Of a stretch of 64,000 bases of DNA, positions 45,130 to 53,538 are shown in pieces. Under the pieces are notes generated by a model. It was not told the DNA's origin. It ran no database searches and worked only from the letters and a program-made list of their open reading frames with translations. A program made the translations under genes and the position numbers. Source of the stretch: Roseivirga thermotolerans (GTDB taxonomy: Bacteria; Bacteroidota; Bacteroidia; Cytophagales; Cyclobacteriaceae). Numbering within the stretch: the first letter of the stretch is position 1; every line of letters starts with the position of its first letter. Location of the stretch: contig NZ_BNAG01000004.1 of assembly GCF_014653175.1 (NCBI RefSeq), positions 186,001 through 250,000 on the forward strand. The letters run 5' to 3'.

Positions 45130-45185
45130 GTGGTTGGTGTTTTATAATTCAATTTAAATGTTTTTCTGTGCGAATGGGTGTTGAG

Positions 45186-45563
45186 TTACTTTACCATTAC
45201 CAGGTATTTGTTACGGTTTTCAAAAATTACCCAACATTCAATGGCCAGTAATGCAATTACTAAGGGTAGCCCGCTGGGTGCTGCGGTAAGGTTAATGAGC
45301 GTGATACCGGTAAGAATAGGAATCAACACAATGGCCCCCAGAGCTCTGTAGCGCGGTATCATAAAAAGCACTCCACCAATTATTTCGATAATGGCCACCA
45401 AAGGCAATAGCCAGCTAACCTGCATTAGAGCCGTCATCAACTCAATCATGCTTTGAGGCAGATCGTCCGGTATCGGCATGTAGTTGAAAAACTTGTTGAG
45501 GCCGGCATTTACAAACATGAGCCCAAGGAGCAATGAAAGTGCAAAGAGTATTTTCTGTTTCAT
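45186..45563 (-). CDS. DoxX-family membrane protein
   Basis: 125-residue inner-membrane protein with four helices (~7-25, ~45-65, ~70-92, ~98-118). LFVNAGLNKFFNYMP near the start and LLPLVAIIEIIGGVLFMIPRYRALGAIVLIPI in the middle mark the DoxX family, linked in other bacteria to thiosulfate oxidation or oxidative stress and of unclear function here. It starts 10 bases after the stop of the VOC gene upstream, so they share a transcript. Confidence 0.88.
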   Translation of the reverse strand: MKQKILFALSLLLGLMFVNAGLNKFFNYMPIPDDLPQSMIELMTALMQVSWLLPLVAIIEIIGGVLFMIPRYRALGAIVLIPILTGITLINLTAAPSGLPLVIALLAIECWVIFENRNKYLVMVK

Positions 45564-45573
45564 ATATAAGTTT

Positions 45574-45993
45574 TTATAGGGTTAATGTTCTTAAGGGGTG
45601 GTGAAGCATCCATTGATTGCCAAATTGGTCGGTAAGTCCACCAATCATGGCTCCCCAATGTGTTTTTTGAATCGGACGCGTTACCTGTCCTCCCATTTTG
45701 AGCTTATCAAAAATGGCCTCCATTTCTCCTTCTTTTTGGCACTCCAGTAAAATACTCATGTGGTTGCCAGTGGTTAAAGGTTCATCCAAAAGGTCAGAAG
45801 CCATCAATATCAGTTGTTCACTTCTTAGGGTAGCATGTACAACCAATTGGGAGAGTTTGGGTGGAAAAGCGTGTCGTTGAGGCATGTCTTCAAGGGTTTG
45901 CATGTTCAGCTCTCCACCAAAGCAGTTTTTATAGAAGTGCATGGCTGCTCTGCAATTTCCGTTGAATGACAAATGGGCAAAGGCTCTTTTCAT
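45574..45993 (-). CDS. VOC superfamily protein, PhnB type (second copy)
   Basis: 139-residue protein related to the gene at 44073: AHLSFNGNCRAAMHFYKNCFGGEL at the N-terminus and THWGAMIGGLTDQFGNQWMLHHP at the C-terminus. It is the first gene of the minus-strand cluster and faces the GlxA-type regulator (46103) across ~110 bases. Function unknown; the family includes glyoxalase, antibiotic-binding and C-methyltransferase-like folds. Confidence 0.92.
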   Translation of the reverse strand: MKRAFAHLSFNGNCRAAMHFYKNCFGGELNMQTLEDMPQRHAFPPKLSQLVVHATLRSEQLILMASDLLDEPLTTGNHMSILLECQKEGEMEAIFDKLKMGGQVTRPIQKTHWGAMIGGLTDQFGNQWMLHHPLRTLTL

Positions 45994-46102
45994 TTTTGTT
46001 TTGCTTCCCTACAAAGGTGGCAGAGTAGAAGCTTAGAAACAGGGTGTGAAAACGACTCTCTACGGGGTTGATCGCGTCAAATACTTCATCTATCTTCAAT
46101 AC

Positions 46103-47068
46103 ATGAAAAACATATGCATACTTGTGCCCGAAATGGCAGTTACTGAGGCTGTTTCTAACCCTCGTTACATGTTCTCTGCCGCCAATCAGTTTTTACAAGC
46201 TTCCGGAAGGTCGCCCGTTTTTAATATTGAGCTGGTTGGTTCTCGGGCTCAGGTGCCGGTACACGATGGCTATTGCAGTATTCAAACCACTCGGCTTTTA
46301 AACCACTCCAAATCGGCAGATCTGGTGATCATACCCGCGCTGTTTGGAGATATGCAAACGGCTGTCAGTAAGAACGAGGCTTTGATTCCATGGATTATTG
46401 AACAACACAGTCGTGGAGCAGAAGTAGCCTCACTCTGTGTAGGTGCTTTTTTGCTGGCCGCCACCGGCCTGCTTAATGGTAAAAAATGCAGCACCCATTG
46501 GGCCTATTATCAAGAGTTTAAGGAAACCTATCCGGAGGTAGAGGTACAAGACGGAAGCATTATAACGGAAGAAGATCGTATCTACTCCAGTGGTGGAGCC
46601 AATTCGTATTGGAACTTACTGCTCTATTTGCTGGAAAAATATACCGACAGAGACACGGCCATCCTTGCCTCTAAATACTTTGCCATAGATATGGATAGAG
46701 AGAGCCAGGCACCATTTACGATTTTCAGAGGGCAGAAGGACCACAACGATCAACAGGTGTTGCAGGCCCAGGAGTTTATAGAGCAAAATTTTGCCGACAA
46801 GCTAACAGTTGATGAATTGGCCGATCATGTGGCTGTAAGTCGCAGAAGTTTTGAAAGGCGTTTTAAACAAGCCACCGGCAATACCATTCTAGAATACATT
46901 CAAAGGGTGAAAATAGAAGCGGCCAAACGCTCATTTGAGGCCACGCGAAAGAATATTACCGAGGTGATGTTCGATGTAGGATACACCGATACCAAGGCCT
47001 TCCGAAATGTTTTTAAGAAAATAACAGGTCTTACTCCGGCTGAGTACAGAGATAAGTATAGGAAGTAA
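46103..47068 (+). CDS. GlxA-type transcriptional regulator (DJ-1/PfpI + AraC)
   Basis: 321-residue regulator. The N-terminal DJ-1/PfpI-like domain (~1-185) has NICILVPEMAVTEAVSNP and the nucleophile-elbow region VASLCVGAFLLAATGLLNG. The C-terminal AraC/XylS domain (~215-318) has two HTH units: VDELADHVAVSRRSFERRFKQ and ITEVMFDVGYTDTKAFRNVFKK, followed by the end ITGLTPAEYRDKY. I use ATG at 46103; upstream open frame is not needed. Divergent from the VOC/DoxX/AHSA1/VOC cluster, which it may control. Confidence 0.92.
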   Translation: MKNICILVPEMAVTEAVSNPRYMFSAANQFLQASGRSPVFNIELVGSRAQVPVHDGYCSIQTTRLLNHSKSADLVIIPALFGDMQTAVSKNEALIPWIIEQHSRGAEVASLCVGAFLLAATGLLNGKKCSTHWAYYQEFKETYPEVEVQDGSIITEEDRIYSSGGANSYWNLLLYLLEKYTDRDTAILASKYFAIDMDRESQAPFTIFRGQKDHNDQQVLQAQEFIEQNFADKLTVDELADHVAVSRRSFERRFKQATGNTILEYIQRVKIEAAKRSFEATRKNITEVMFDVGYTDTKAFRNVFKKITGLTPAEYRDKYRK

Positions 47069-47114
47069 GAAATTGATCAGGATAACTGTGGCACTTTAAA
47101 TAAATTTGTCAACC

Positions 47115-48380
47115 ATGTCGACAAAGAATCAAATCAATTGCCCCAATTGTGGCACCGCTATAGACGTACAAGACATTCTTTCGCATCAGTTAGAAGAGGA
47201 GATAAAACAGAAATATCAGGCCGAACTGACTGCTGCACAACAACGGTTCAAAGCCGAACAGGAGAGTCTGGCCAAAGCCAGAGCCGACTTTGAAGAAAAG
47301 AAGAGGAGAGAGAATGAGCTTTTTCAAGAGCGACTGGAAAAGCAAATGGCCCAGGAGCGCAAATTGTTGGAAGATAAACTGAAGTCGAAATTGCTCTCAG
47401 AACAAGCCGAGCAGTTTGAAGCCCTTCAAAAGGAACTCAACGAGAAATCCGAACAAGTAAAAGAGCTGAATCGCTCGCGGGTTGAAATTGAACGCTTAAA
47501 AAGGGAGAAAGAAGAGGCAAAGGAACTAGCTCAGTTGGAGGCACAGAGAATGCTCAACGAAATGCTCGTACAAGAGCGCGAAAAAATCAGCAAGTCGGAA
47601 GCCGAGAAAAATGAGCTTAAAATGAAAGAGCTCGAAAAAAAGCTGGAAGATCAGAAGAAGCTCACTGAAGAAATGCAGCGTAAGCAAGCTCAGGGCTCTA
47701 TGCAATTGCAGGGTGAGGTACAAGAACTGGCCATTGAAGAGTGGCTTTCTACACAGTTTCCTTTAGATACGATCGAAGAAATTAAGAAAGGAGCCCGAGG
47801 AGCCGATTGCATTCAGGTAGTCAACACGCGCACTTTACAAAACTGCGGTAAGATCTATTACGAGAGCAAGCGAACCAAGGACTTTCAACCGGGATGGATT
47901 GAGAAATTTAAAGCCGATATGCGCGACAAAGAGGCCGATGTGGGAGTGCTGGTTACCGAGGCTATGCCCGCTGATATGGAGCGCATGGGGCTTAAAGATG
48001 GGGTCTGGGTTTGCTCATTTGCTGAGTTTAAGGGGCTTTGCGCGGTGCTCAGAGAGTCGGTTATACAGTTGAGTAAGGTGGCTATTTCTCAAGAAGGCAA
48101 AGGCGATAAAATGCATATGCTTTACGATTTCCTTACCAGTAACACCTTCCGTATGCAAGTAGAAGCCATTGTAGAAGGCTTCTCTCAAATGAAAGCCGAC
48201 CTGGAAAGGGAGAAAAACTCCATGCAGCGAATTTGGAAGCAACGCGAAAAGCAAATCGATAAAGTAGTTTCTAATACTATTGATATGTACGGCTCCATAA
48301 AAGGAATTGCCGGCAATGCAGTTCAAAGCGTGAAGGCTCTGGAACTCGATGCCGGTTTGCCTGAAGAAGGAGAGGAGTAA
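47115..48380 (+). CDS. DUF2130 protein: coiled coil plus nuclease-like C-terminal domain
   Basis: 421-residue soluble protein. An N-terminal CPNCG motif (one Cys pair, ~8-12) is followed by a long Lys/Glu/Gln-rich coiled coil (~30-200) and the DUF2130 domain (~205-415). The latter contains GARGADCIQVVN, IYYESKRTKDF and FKADMRDKEADVGVLVTEA: an Asp followed by Glu-x-Lys, as in PD-(D/E)XK nucleases, and an RmuC-like plan. The enzymatic role is inference. A TTG start at 47106 is possible; I prefer ATG at 47115. Confidence 0.85.
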   Translation: MSTKNQINCPNCGTAIDVQDILSHQLEEEIKQKYQAELTAAQQRFKAEQESLAKARADFEEKKRRENELFQERLEKQMAQERKLLEDKLKSKLLSEQAEQFEALQKELNEKSEQVKELNRSRVEIERLKREKEEAKELAQLEAQRMLNEMLVQEREKISKSEAEKNELKMKELEKKLEDQKKLTEEMQRKQAQGSMQLQGEVQELAIEEWLSTQFPLDTIEEIKKGARGADCIQVVNTRTLQNCGKIYYESKRTKDFQPGWIEKFKADMRDKEADVGVLVTEAMPADMERMGLKDGVWVCSFAEFKGLCAVLRESVIQLSKVAISQEGKGDKMHMLYDFLTSNTFRMQVEAIVEGFSQMKADLEREKNSMQRIWKQREKQIDKVVSNTIDMYGSIKGIAGNAVQSVKALELDAGLPEEGEE

Positions 48381-48506
48381 TAAGGTGAGTAGAAGGTGTG
48401 GGGCTGAGTTATAAGTTCAGAATGACACACTACGAGTTGTGCCAGACATATAAACCATGAGTCAGGAATTACAATTTAGGTGATGATCTTTGGAGAGTAA
48501 TTACGA

Positions 48507-49409
48507 CTACTCATCATTTAGTTCAACATATTTTATGCGTTTGGCATAGCGTGTGGCACGAATGTATACTTCGTTTACTTTGGCCATAGCTTTGATCAAT
48601 TCGCCACCAAAGAATAGGATCACCGATGAGTAGTACACCCAAAGCATAAGTATAATAATACCTGAAGAAGCTCCGCCAAGCTGGCTAAAATTGCTACTGC
48701 CAATGTACCATCCAATGCCAAATTTACCAATGATGAGTAGCAGGGCGGTGATAAGACTCCCTCTGAATATGAACTTTTTGGGAATAACCACATCGGGTAG
48801 AAAGCGAATGAGCGCGTAAATAACCCCATACACCAGTAAAAGAATGAGGCTGTATTGGGCCGCCAGGGCCATGGCCACAGAAAGCGTGTCGAAACTTTCG
48901 GAAAGAAAATCGACAAAAGCCACCACCAAAGAATCAAGAATCAGAGAAATGATCATGATAAAGCCCAGGCTTAGCACCATGCCCAGCGAAATAAGACGGT
49001 CTATCACCAACTTTTTAAATCCTTTACCCTCAATTGCCTTCACCATAAATATCTCGTTGAAAGAGGTTTGAATTTGAATGAAGATGTTGGTGGCCGAATA
49101 GAGTAGAAGTCCAATGCCGGCTACTAACGAAAAGGTGTTTTGGTCTTCCTTATGCAAGGTATCCATAAGGGCGCGTACGCCATTAGCTCCTTGTGTACCA
49201 ATCAGGCTCTCGAACTGAGAGGTCACCTGATCCCTCACCAGAGCATCATCGGCAAAAATACCTGCTACGTAAATGGCCAGTAAAATGAGCGGAGCGATTG
49301 AAAATAGTGTGTAGAAAGAGAGGGCGGCACTAAAGCGAAAACAGTGATCTTTCATAAATGCAGGAATGGCAGTTTTTAACACCTTCCAGGCGTACTTTAT
49401 GGCTTTCAT
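48507..49409 (-). CDS. YihY/BrkB-family membrane protein
   Basis: 300-residue inner-membrane protein with six helices. FSAALSFYTLFSIAPLILLAIYVAG near the N-terminus and SLSLGFIM-type helices, then LGGASSGIIILMLWVYYSSVILFFGGEL near the C-terminus, are the YihY/virulence-factor BrkB signature. Once called RNase BN, the family is now thought to be a transporter or envelope protein; the substrate is unknown. The C-terminal tail is basic. ATG at 49409. Confidence 0.92.
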   Translation of the reverse strand: MKAIKYAWKVLKTAIPAFMKDHCFRFSAALSFYTLFSIAPLILLAIYVAGIFADDALVRDQVTSQFESLIGTQGANGVRALMDTLHKEDQNTFSLVAGIGLLLYSATNIFIQIQTSFNEIFMVKAIEGKGFKKLVIDRLISLGMVLSLGFIMIISLILDSLVVAFVDFLSESFDTLSVAMALAAQYSLILLLVYGVIYALIRFLPDVVIPKKFIFRGSLITALLLIIGKFGIGWYIGSSNFSQLGGASSGIIILMLWVYYSSVILFFGGELIKAMAKVNEVYIRATRYAKRIKYVELNDE

Positions 49410-49651
49410 GTTTTGTTTATTGATGTTTTATAGGGTTACTACAAATATCAAGCAAGGTTTGGGCAGTTTTGTTTGGGCAGCCTGCGCTTGTTTTCCGGTA
49501 ACTTCTCCACCCCTGTGTTTTTCCATTTGACAGAACCATTTTCAAATTGACAAAGAATGGATTGCAAGATGTGCTTATTATAGCAATAGGAGCGGTTTTG
49601 ACTCAGCTGGCATGAGTTTTTCCTTATGTGAAGCAACCAAAATTAATCGCT

Positions 49652-50242
49652 ATGAACACGCTTACCAAGAACCTGAAACTTGTATTGGGTATGGCCATAG
49701 CCATAGTGGCCTGTACCGAAGCGAGACAAAAAACGGAGGAGGTAGAAGATGCAGTGGCCAAGAGAGTGGCCAGCGAAGCCCAAAAGACCTACCGAACCAT
49801 TACCACACCAATCAAAAGCATTAACGGGAGTGGTTTGAGGGGAGAAGCTACTTTCAAAGAATTAGAAAATGGAGCCATAGATCTGACGGTAAGACTGAAC
49901 GGAGTGAGTCCCGGTGAGCATGCCGTGCACTTACACGAAAACGGAGATTGTTCTGCTGTTGATGGCTCTTCGGCCGGTGGGCACTGGAACCCAATGGACG
50001 TAAGCCATGGCCACAGGCTGGAAGATGAGCAGTTTCATCAGGGCGATATAGGCAATATTACCGTTGGAGCCGATAGCAGCGGCTTGTTTACCATGGAGGT
50101 CGAAGGCTGGACCATCGGAGGAGATTCTACCAGCAATATCCTTCAAAAGGCCATAATTATTCATGCCGGACCCGATGACTTTATCTCACAGCCTTCCGGT
50201 GCGGCAGGCTCGAGAATAGGTTGTGGTGTCATAAAGCTTTAG
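49652..50242 (+). CDS. sodC: Cu-Zn superoxide dismutase lipoprotein
   Basis: 196-residue periplasmic or surface enzyme that converts superoxide to hydrogen peroxide. The signal MNTLTKNLKLVLGMAIAIVAC has a lipobox (IVAC), supporting ATG at 49652 instead of GTG at 49628. Copper/zinc ligands are visible in HAVHLHENGDC (His-x-His), GGHWNPMDVSHGH and HAGPDD, and the disulfide Cys lie in ENGDC and GCGVI. The electrostatic loop and length fit bacterial SodC. A terminator follows. Confidence 0.95.
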   Translation: MNTLTKNLKLVLGMAIAIVACTEARQKTEEVEDAVAKRVASEAQKTYRTITTPIKSINGSGLRGEATFKELENGAIDLTVRLNGVSPGEHAVHLHENGDCSAVDGSSAGGHWNPMDVSHGHRLEDEQFHQGDIGNITVGADSSGLFTMEVEGWTIGGDSTSNILQKAIIIHAGPDDFISQPSGAAGSRIGCGVIKL

Positions 50243-50548
50243 AAATCAACGAGATTTATCGACCTGATAAATCCTAGCTATACATTTATTGACCTTTCGA
50301 CCATTCTGATAGACGATCGGAATGGTCTTTTTTATACTGAAATTTCATACTTACTTGTATGTGCTCAAAATAAGCAGCCCTAAGATTGTACTAAAAAACG
50401 GATTGGAGTCCTTCAATAGGAGCCAGAAAGTGGTGTCGGGTTATTCTTGCCTGATATAAGTTGTATTGTTTACCCCATTTCTGGCTAGCACATATTCGGT
50501 AGATCAAAAACCAAGAACTATGAATTAAGAACAATGAACCACCAAACC
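50243..50548. other. 306-base gene-free stretch
   Basis: Apart from the sodC terminator (50299-50334) I see nothing: no reading frame of note, no repeat and no recognised RNA. It separates sodC from the convergent MpaB-like gene. Confidence 0.5.
50299..50334 (+). terminator. terminator of sodC
   Basis: GACCATTC and GAATGGTC pair, with GAT/ATC extending the stem inward, and a run of six Ts follows. It is 57 bases after the sodC stop. Confidence 0.8.
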
Positions 50549-51355
50549 TCAAGCGGTTCCTCCCAACTGCATAAACTGCTGACGGTATTGACCGGGCAAT
50601 ACAAGTCTTTTTAGGAATGAATTTAACCCAAGAGGGCGAATGATTCTGTAGAAGCCAATTAAGAGAAGAATAGGTCTCTTTTTCTTCAGGCCCATTAATG
50701 AGCGTACCTTTTTGGGGGCCAAAACTGCTTGTACCTGTAACAGCATGTGGTAACGAAAAGACCCCAGGTGAAGTTTGTATTGCAAAAATAGGTCGCTGGT
50801 ATAGTCGCTAAACTCCAGGTTTCGTTTAAGGTGTTTTTGGCGCATGTTCATCCATACTTGATAGGTTTCCGGCAGACCGGTCATTTCCATTTTCTCACCC
50901 AGTTGATTAAAGACCCGAAACACTTCCTCTTTCTCCTCATTAGTGAGTTGGCGATGAAGTACTTCATAGGCTCTTATGGAGTAATCAATAAGCATAAAGA
51001 GTACATCTCTGTAGGCCCATTCTGGAATTTGAAAGCCTCGTTTGTACTCCACTCCGTGGTGTATAGCCGAAATGCTGTCTATGGCTTTAAAGGCATCTTG
51101 TTTTTGGGAGAATACAATGCGCTTGGCGTAGGTAACTGTAGATAGTAAGCGTCCAAGAGGGTCGGAGGGAAGGCGGCCGGTAAAATACAACCAGTCCACG
51201 GCTTTGCTAAGCGCAAATTCTGCTGCGGCTCCTGCAAAAATAAGTAGTATGGTATCTCCATCGGCCCATATTTGCCGCACAATGGAGCCTTCCGGAACAA
51301 AGAACTCCTGTACGGCATCAGGTTCTGATGTTAATTGTGCTGTCGATTGTGTCAT
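50549..51355 (-). CDS. MpaB/DUF2236-family oxygenase-like protein
   Basis: 268-residue protein of the DUF2236 (ER-bound oxygenase MpaB) family. The N-terminal GSIVRQIWADGDTILLIFAGAAAEFALS and the motif AISAIHHGVEYKRG-like (SAIHHGVEYKRG), with the paired His, are characteristic; members are haem or non-haem oxygenases acting on hydrophobic substrates such as polyisoprenoids (Lcp-like). Its start is 3 bases after the stop of the serine hydrolase gene, so the two form an operon with the hydrolase first. Substrate unknown. Confidence 0.85.
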   Translation of the reverse strand: MTQSTAQLTSEPDAVQEFFVPEGSIVRQIWADGDTILLIFAGAAAEFALSKAVDWLYFTGRLPSDPLGRLLSTVTYAKRIVFSQKQDAFKAIDSISAIHHGVEYKRGFQIPEWAYRDVLFMLIDYSIRAYEVLHRQLTNEEKEEVFRVFNQLGEKMEMTGLPETYQVWMNMRQKHLKRNLEFSDYTSDLFLQYKLHLGSFRYHMLLQVQAVLAPKKVRSLMGLKKKRPILLLIGFYRIIRPLGLNSFLKRLVLPGQYRQQFMQLGGTA

Positions 51356-51358
51356 TGG

Positions 51359-53041
51359 TTAGTCGTTGAGTCTGGTAAACCTGACATCTTTCAGAACAGG
51401 GTTACTATAGGTTAAGGCAACAATTGAGCCTTGGTCGTCCCTTATCCACCCAATGTGCATTCTTCTAAAGACAAACATGTCTTTTACAACCGGGCTAAAG
51501 GGAAGCCGCTGCATAGGAGCGTGCTCCAAATATACGACCAATTGTTTTTCTGTGGCCTTTATATGGAAAACAGCTTTGAGGTCTTTGCTCTCATAACGAC
51601 CTTCATAGCGACTCAATTCATCTATGGCAGGCCGGTATGTTTCTACTGGTACATATATTTCTTGTTGACCTTCCATAGAAGTGAGCGTAAAGCTGCCGTT
51701 AGGTTGAAATTCGATTTCGAACTGGTCTTCTGAGCGGAACTCGATATTTCTGCGAGTATTGATAAAGTGAGTATTGCTTTTGGCGCTGAGCATCGGTCCG
51801 CCTACAATAGCCAGTCTATTCTTATTCACGGTTAACTGGAGCAGGTTCTTGTCCTTTTTATGGATATACCATCCGCTACGTGTATTGAGTATATCTTCCG
51901 GCACCATCACATCTTCTTTGCCGGGGGGATACGACTGAGTTTGTGGTTCAGCGAACAACCTGAAAATCCGGCCGGCAAGTGCAGTTCTGTTGATCTGGTC
52001 ACCCGAATTGCACATAATGGCAATGGATAAACCATGAGCTGGTAGATGGCCGACCAGTGATTTATAACCTCCGGCACTACCCGTGTGCCATATGAGCTTG
52101 CCCAGCTCGTTGGAGGTCACGAACAGCCCTTTGGTATATGAGAGTTCCCTTCCATTATTTAGGCGTGTCGGGGTTAGTAGGTTGTTGGTTACAAATTCAC
52201 CTAGTTTTTGTTGTGCAAGCGCCTGAGTCCATAACAGTAAATCCGGTGCAGTAGTCATCAAAGCGCCATCGCCACCACGGTCGTTGTTTTCCAGCACGGC
52301 ATTTTCCCATCCGCTCTTTCCCTTTTCGTAGGCCAGTGCCAGATTGGATGTTTTATCCGGATATTGAGTGTATGTGGTATTTTTCATTCCTAATGGTTCA
52401 AAGAGGTAGGTGGAAGCAAACTCACCAAAAGTTAAACCCGTTACCCTCGCCACGATCTCTTTGAGCAATACGTAGCCGCTGTTCGAATAAGACCATTGCT
52501 CCCCGGGAGCAAAATTGAGCGACTTTTGGCGCAAGACCATGGTAAGGGCGTCCTCATCGGCAGCAGAGATCATTCGTATGCCGGTCCAATCGCGAATTCC
52601 TGATGTGTGGGTGAGTAAATGATAAAGTGTAACCGGGTGTTCGTAAGGTGGTAGTTCCGGTAGGTACTCATGTATATCAGTATGTAGCGAGAGTTGCCCT
52701 TGCTCTACGAGCAGTAGGGTAGATGCTGCTACAAATTGCTTAACTACTGAGCCGGCATCGAGAACGGAGCTTGGTTGGAGAGGTGTTTTAGTCTCCATAT
52801 TGGCCAAACCATAGGCTTTATTGAATAGTACTTCTCCATTTTTTGAAAAGGAACAAGAGCAACCGGGCTCATCGGTTGCTATGCTGCTAAATAATTGGTC
52901 GATGGCATCGGACTCTTGTTGAGCCATAAGTAGTAATGACCTGGTTGAGGCAAAGAGAAGCAGGCTGATCAAAAAAAAGAGGCCTCTAGATATCAGGTGG
53001 CTAGAGTACTTTGCTGTTGAAAATATTGAGTGATTGAACAT
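51359..53041 (-). CDS. exported serine hydrolase, beta-lactamase superfamily
   Basis: 560-residue exported protein. ATG at 53041 (MFNHSIFSTAKY..., then a hydrophobic segment ~17-40 ending LLLMAQQ) fits a signal peptide better than a TTG at 53068, which lies inside a palindromic operator. The catalytic motifs are AGSVVKQF (S-x-x-K), WSYSNSGYVLL (Y-x-N) and WHTGSAGGYKS (H-x-G). A ~200-residue C-terminal beta region (~330-560) follows. First gene of a two-gene unit with the MpaB-like protein. An 18-base palindrome lies 14 bases upstream of the ATG. Confidence 0.88.
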   Translation of the reverse strand: MFNHSIFSTAKYSSHLISRGLFFLISLLLFASTRSLLLMAQQESDAIDQLFSSIATDEPGCSCSFSKNGEVLFNKAYGLANMETKTPLQPSSVLDAGSVVKQFVAASTLLLVEQGQLSLHTDIHEYLPELPPYEHPVTLYHLLTHTSGIRDWTGIRMISAADEDALTMVLRQKSLNFAPGEQWSYSNSGYVLLKEIVARVTGLTFGEFASTYLFEPLGMKNTTYTQYPDKTSNLALAYEKGKSGWENAVLENNDRGGDGALMTTAPDLLLWTQALAQQKLGEFVTNNLLTPTRLNNGRELSYTKGLFVTSNELGKLIWHTGSAGGYKSLVGHLPAHGLSIAIMCNSGDQINRTALAGRIFRLFAEPQTQSYPPGKEDVMVPEDILNTRSGWYIHKKDKNLLQLTVNKNRLAIVGGPMLSAKSNTHFINTRRNIEFRSEDQFEIEFQPNGSFTLTSMEGQQEIYVPVETYRPAIDELSRYEGRYESKDLKAVFHIKATEKQLVVYLEHAPMQRLPFSPVVKDMFVFRRMHIGWIRDDQGSIVALTYSNPVLKDVRFTRLND

Positions 53042-53053
53042 TTGAGTATATTT

Positions 53054-53071
53054 TACTTTGAAATACAAAGT
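53054..53071. promoter_or_regulatory. palindromic operator, copy 1
   Basis: TACTTTG-AAATA-CAAAGT: perfect ACTTTG/CAAAGT arms (53055-53071) around five bases. It is identical over 18 bases to the site at 53435-53452 and sits 14 bases before the serine hydrolase ATG. No third copy was found in the window. Confidence 0.6.
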
Positions 53072-53087
53072 GCATGAATAAATTTTT

Positions 53088-53417
53088 TTAATTCCAGTAG
53101 GTGCCGTTGAGTCCGAGGACTGTGCCTAACCAGAGTGTCACTACAAAACCTAGTGTGCTAACTATGAATGCTAAAACCCTGCTCCAGTTGTTTGTGCTGA
53201 AGATTTTATCGACATAGAAGTGAAGGCCGCCACCCATTGCAGCAGCAATGGGAGTGATAATTAATGGCTTAATAAACCAGAGTTTGTTCCAAGAAGGATC
53301 AGCCTCATCAGCTGAAATTAGAAACAGTGTTATAAGCACGAGGCCAATGATTCCTCCAATGAGCATTCTTTTCATTAAACCTGTTGAAGAGACTGTGTTT
53401 GAGACATATTCATTCAT
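53088..53417 (-). CDS. small membrane protein, unknown function
   Basis: 109-residue protein with three hydrophobic segments (~18-36, ~50-66, ~82-100), the last ending in LGTVLGLNGTYWN. Homologues exist in many Bacteroidota and are sometimes labelled KefB potassium transporter without basis, since the true KefB is far larger. Its promoter region holds the same 18-base palindrome as the serine hydrolase gene downstream, so both may answer to one regulator. ATG at 53417. Confidence 0.75.
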   Translation of the reverse strand: MNEYVSNTVSSTGLMKRMLIGGIIGLVLITLFLISADEADPSWNKLWFIKPLIITPIAAAMGGGLHFYVDKIFSTNNWSRVLAFIVSTLGFVVTLWLGTVLGLNGTYWN

Positions 53418-53434
53418 TATTTTTTATTTAAAAG

Positions 53435-53452
53435 TACTTTGAAATACAAAGT
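53435..53452. promoter_or_regulatory. palindromic operator, copy 2
   Basis: Same 18 bases (TACTTTGAAATACAAAGT) as copy 1, with perfect ACTTTG/CAAAGT arms, 19 bases before the ATG of the small membrane protein. The matched position before two neighbouring starts points to a shared repressor, which is not encoded close by. Confidence 0.6.
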
Positions 53453-53538
53453 AAATAATAAAATCAGATTCAATGCAAGAGGAGGGGGATATTAAATTGA
53501 ACAATGGAAAATGTCTTGAGAAGACTAAGAATCTTTTT

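Noticed and set aside
47101-47108. TAAATTTG just before the DUF2130 gene
   Set aside because: It fits TAnnTTTG, but it would give an almost leaderless mRNA and the nearest TTG is 25 bases away.
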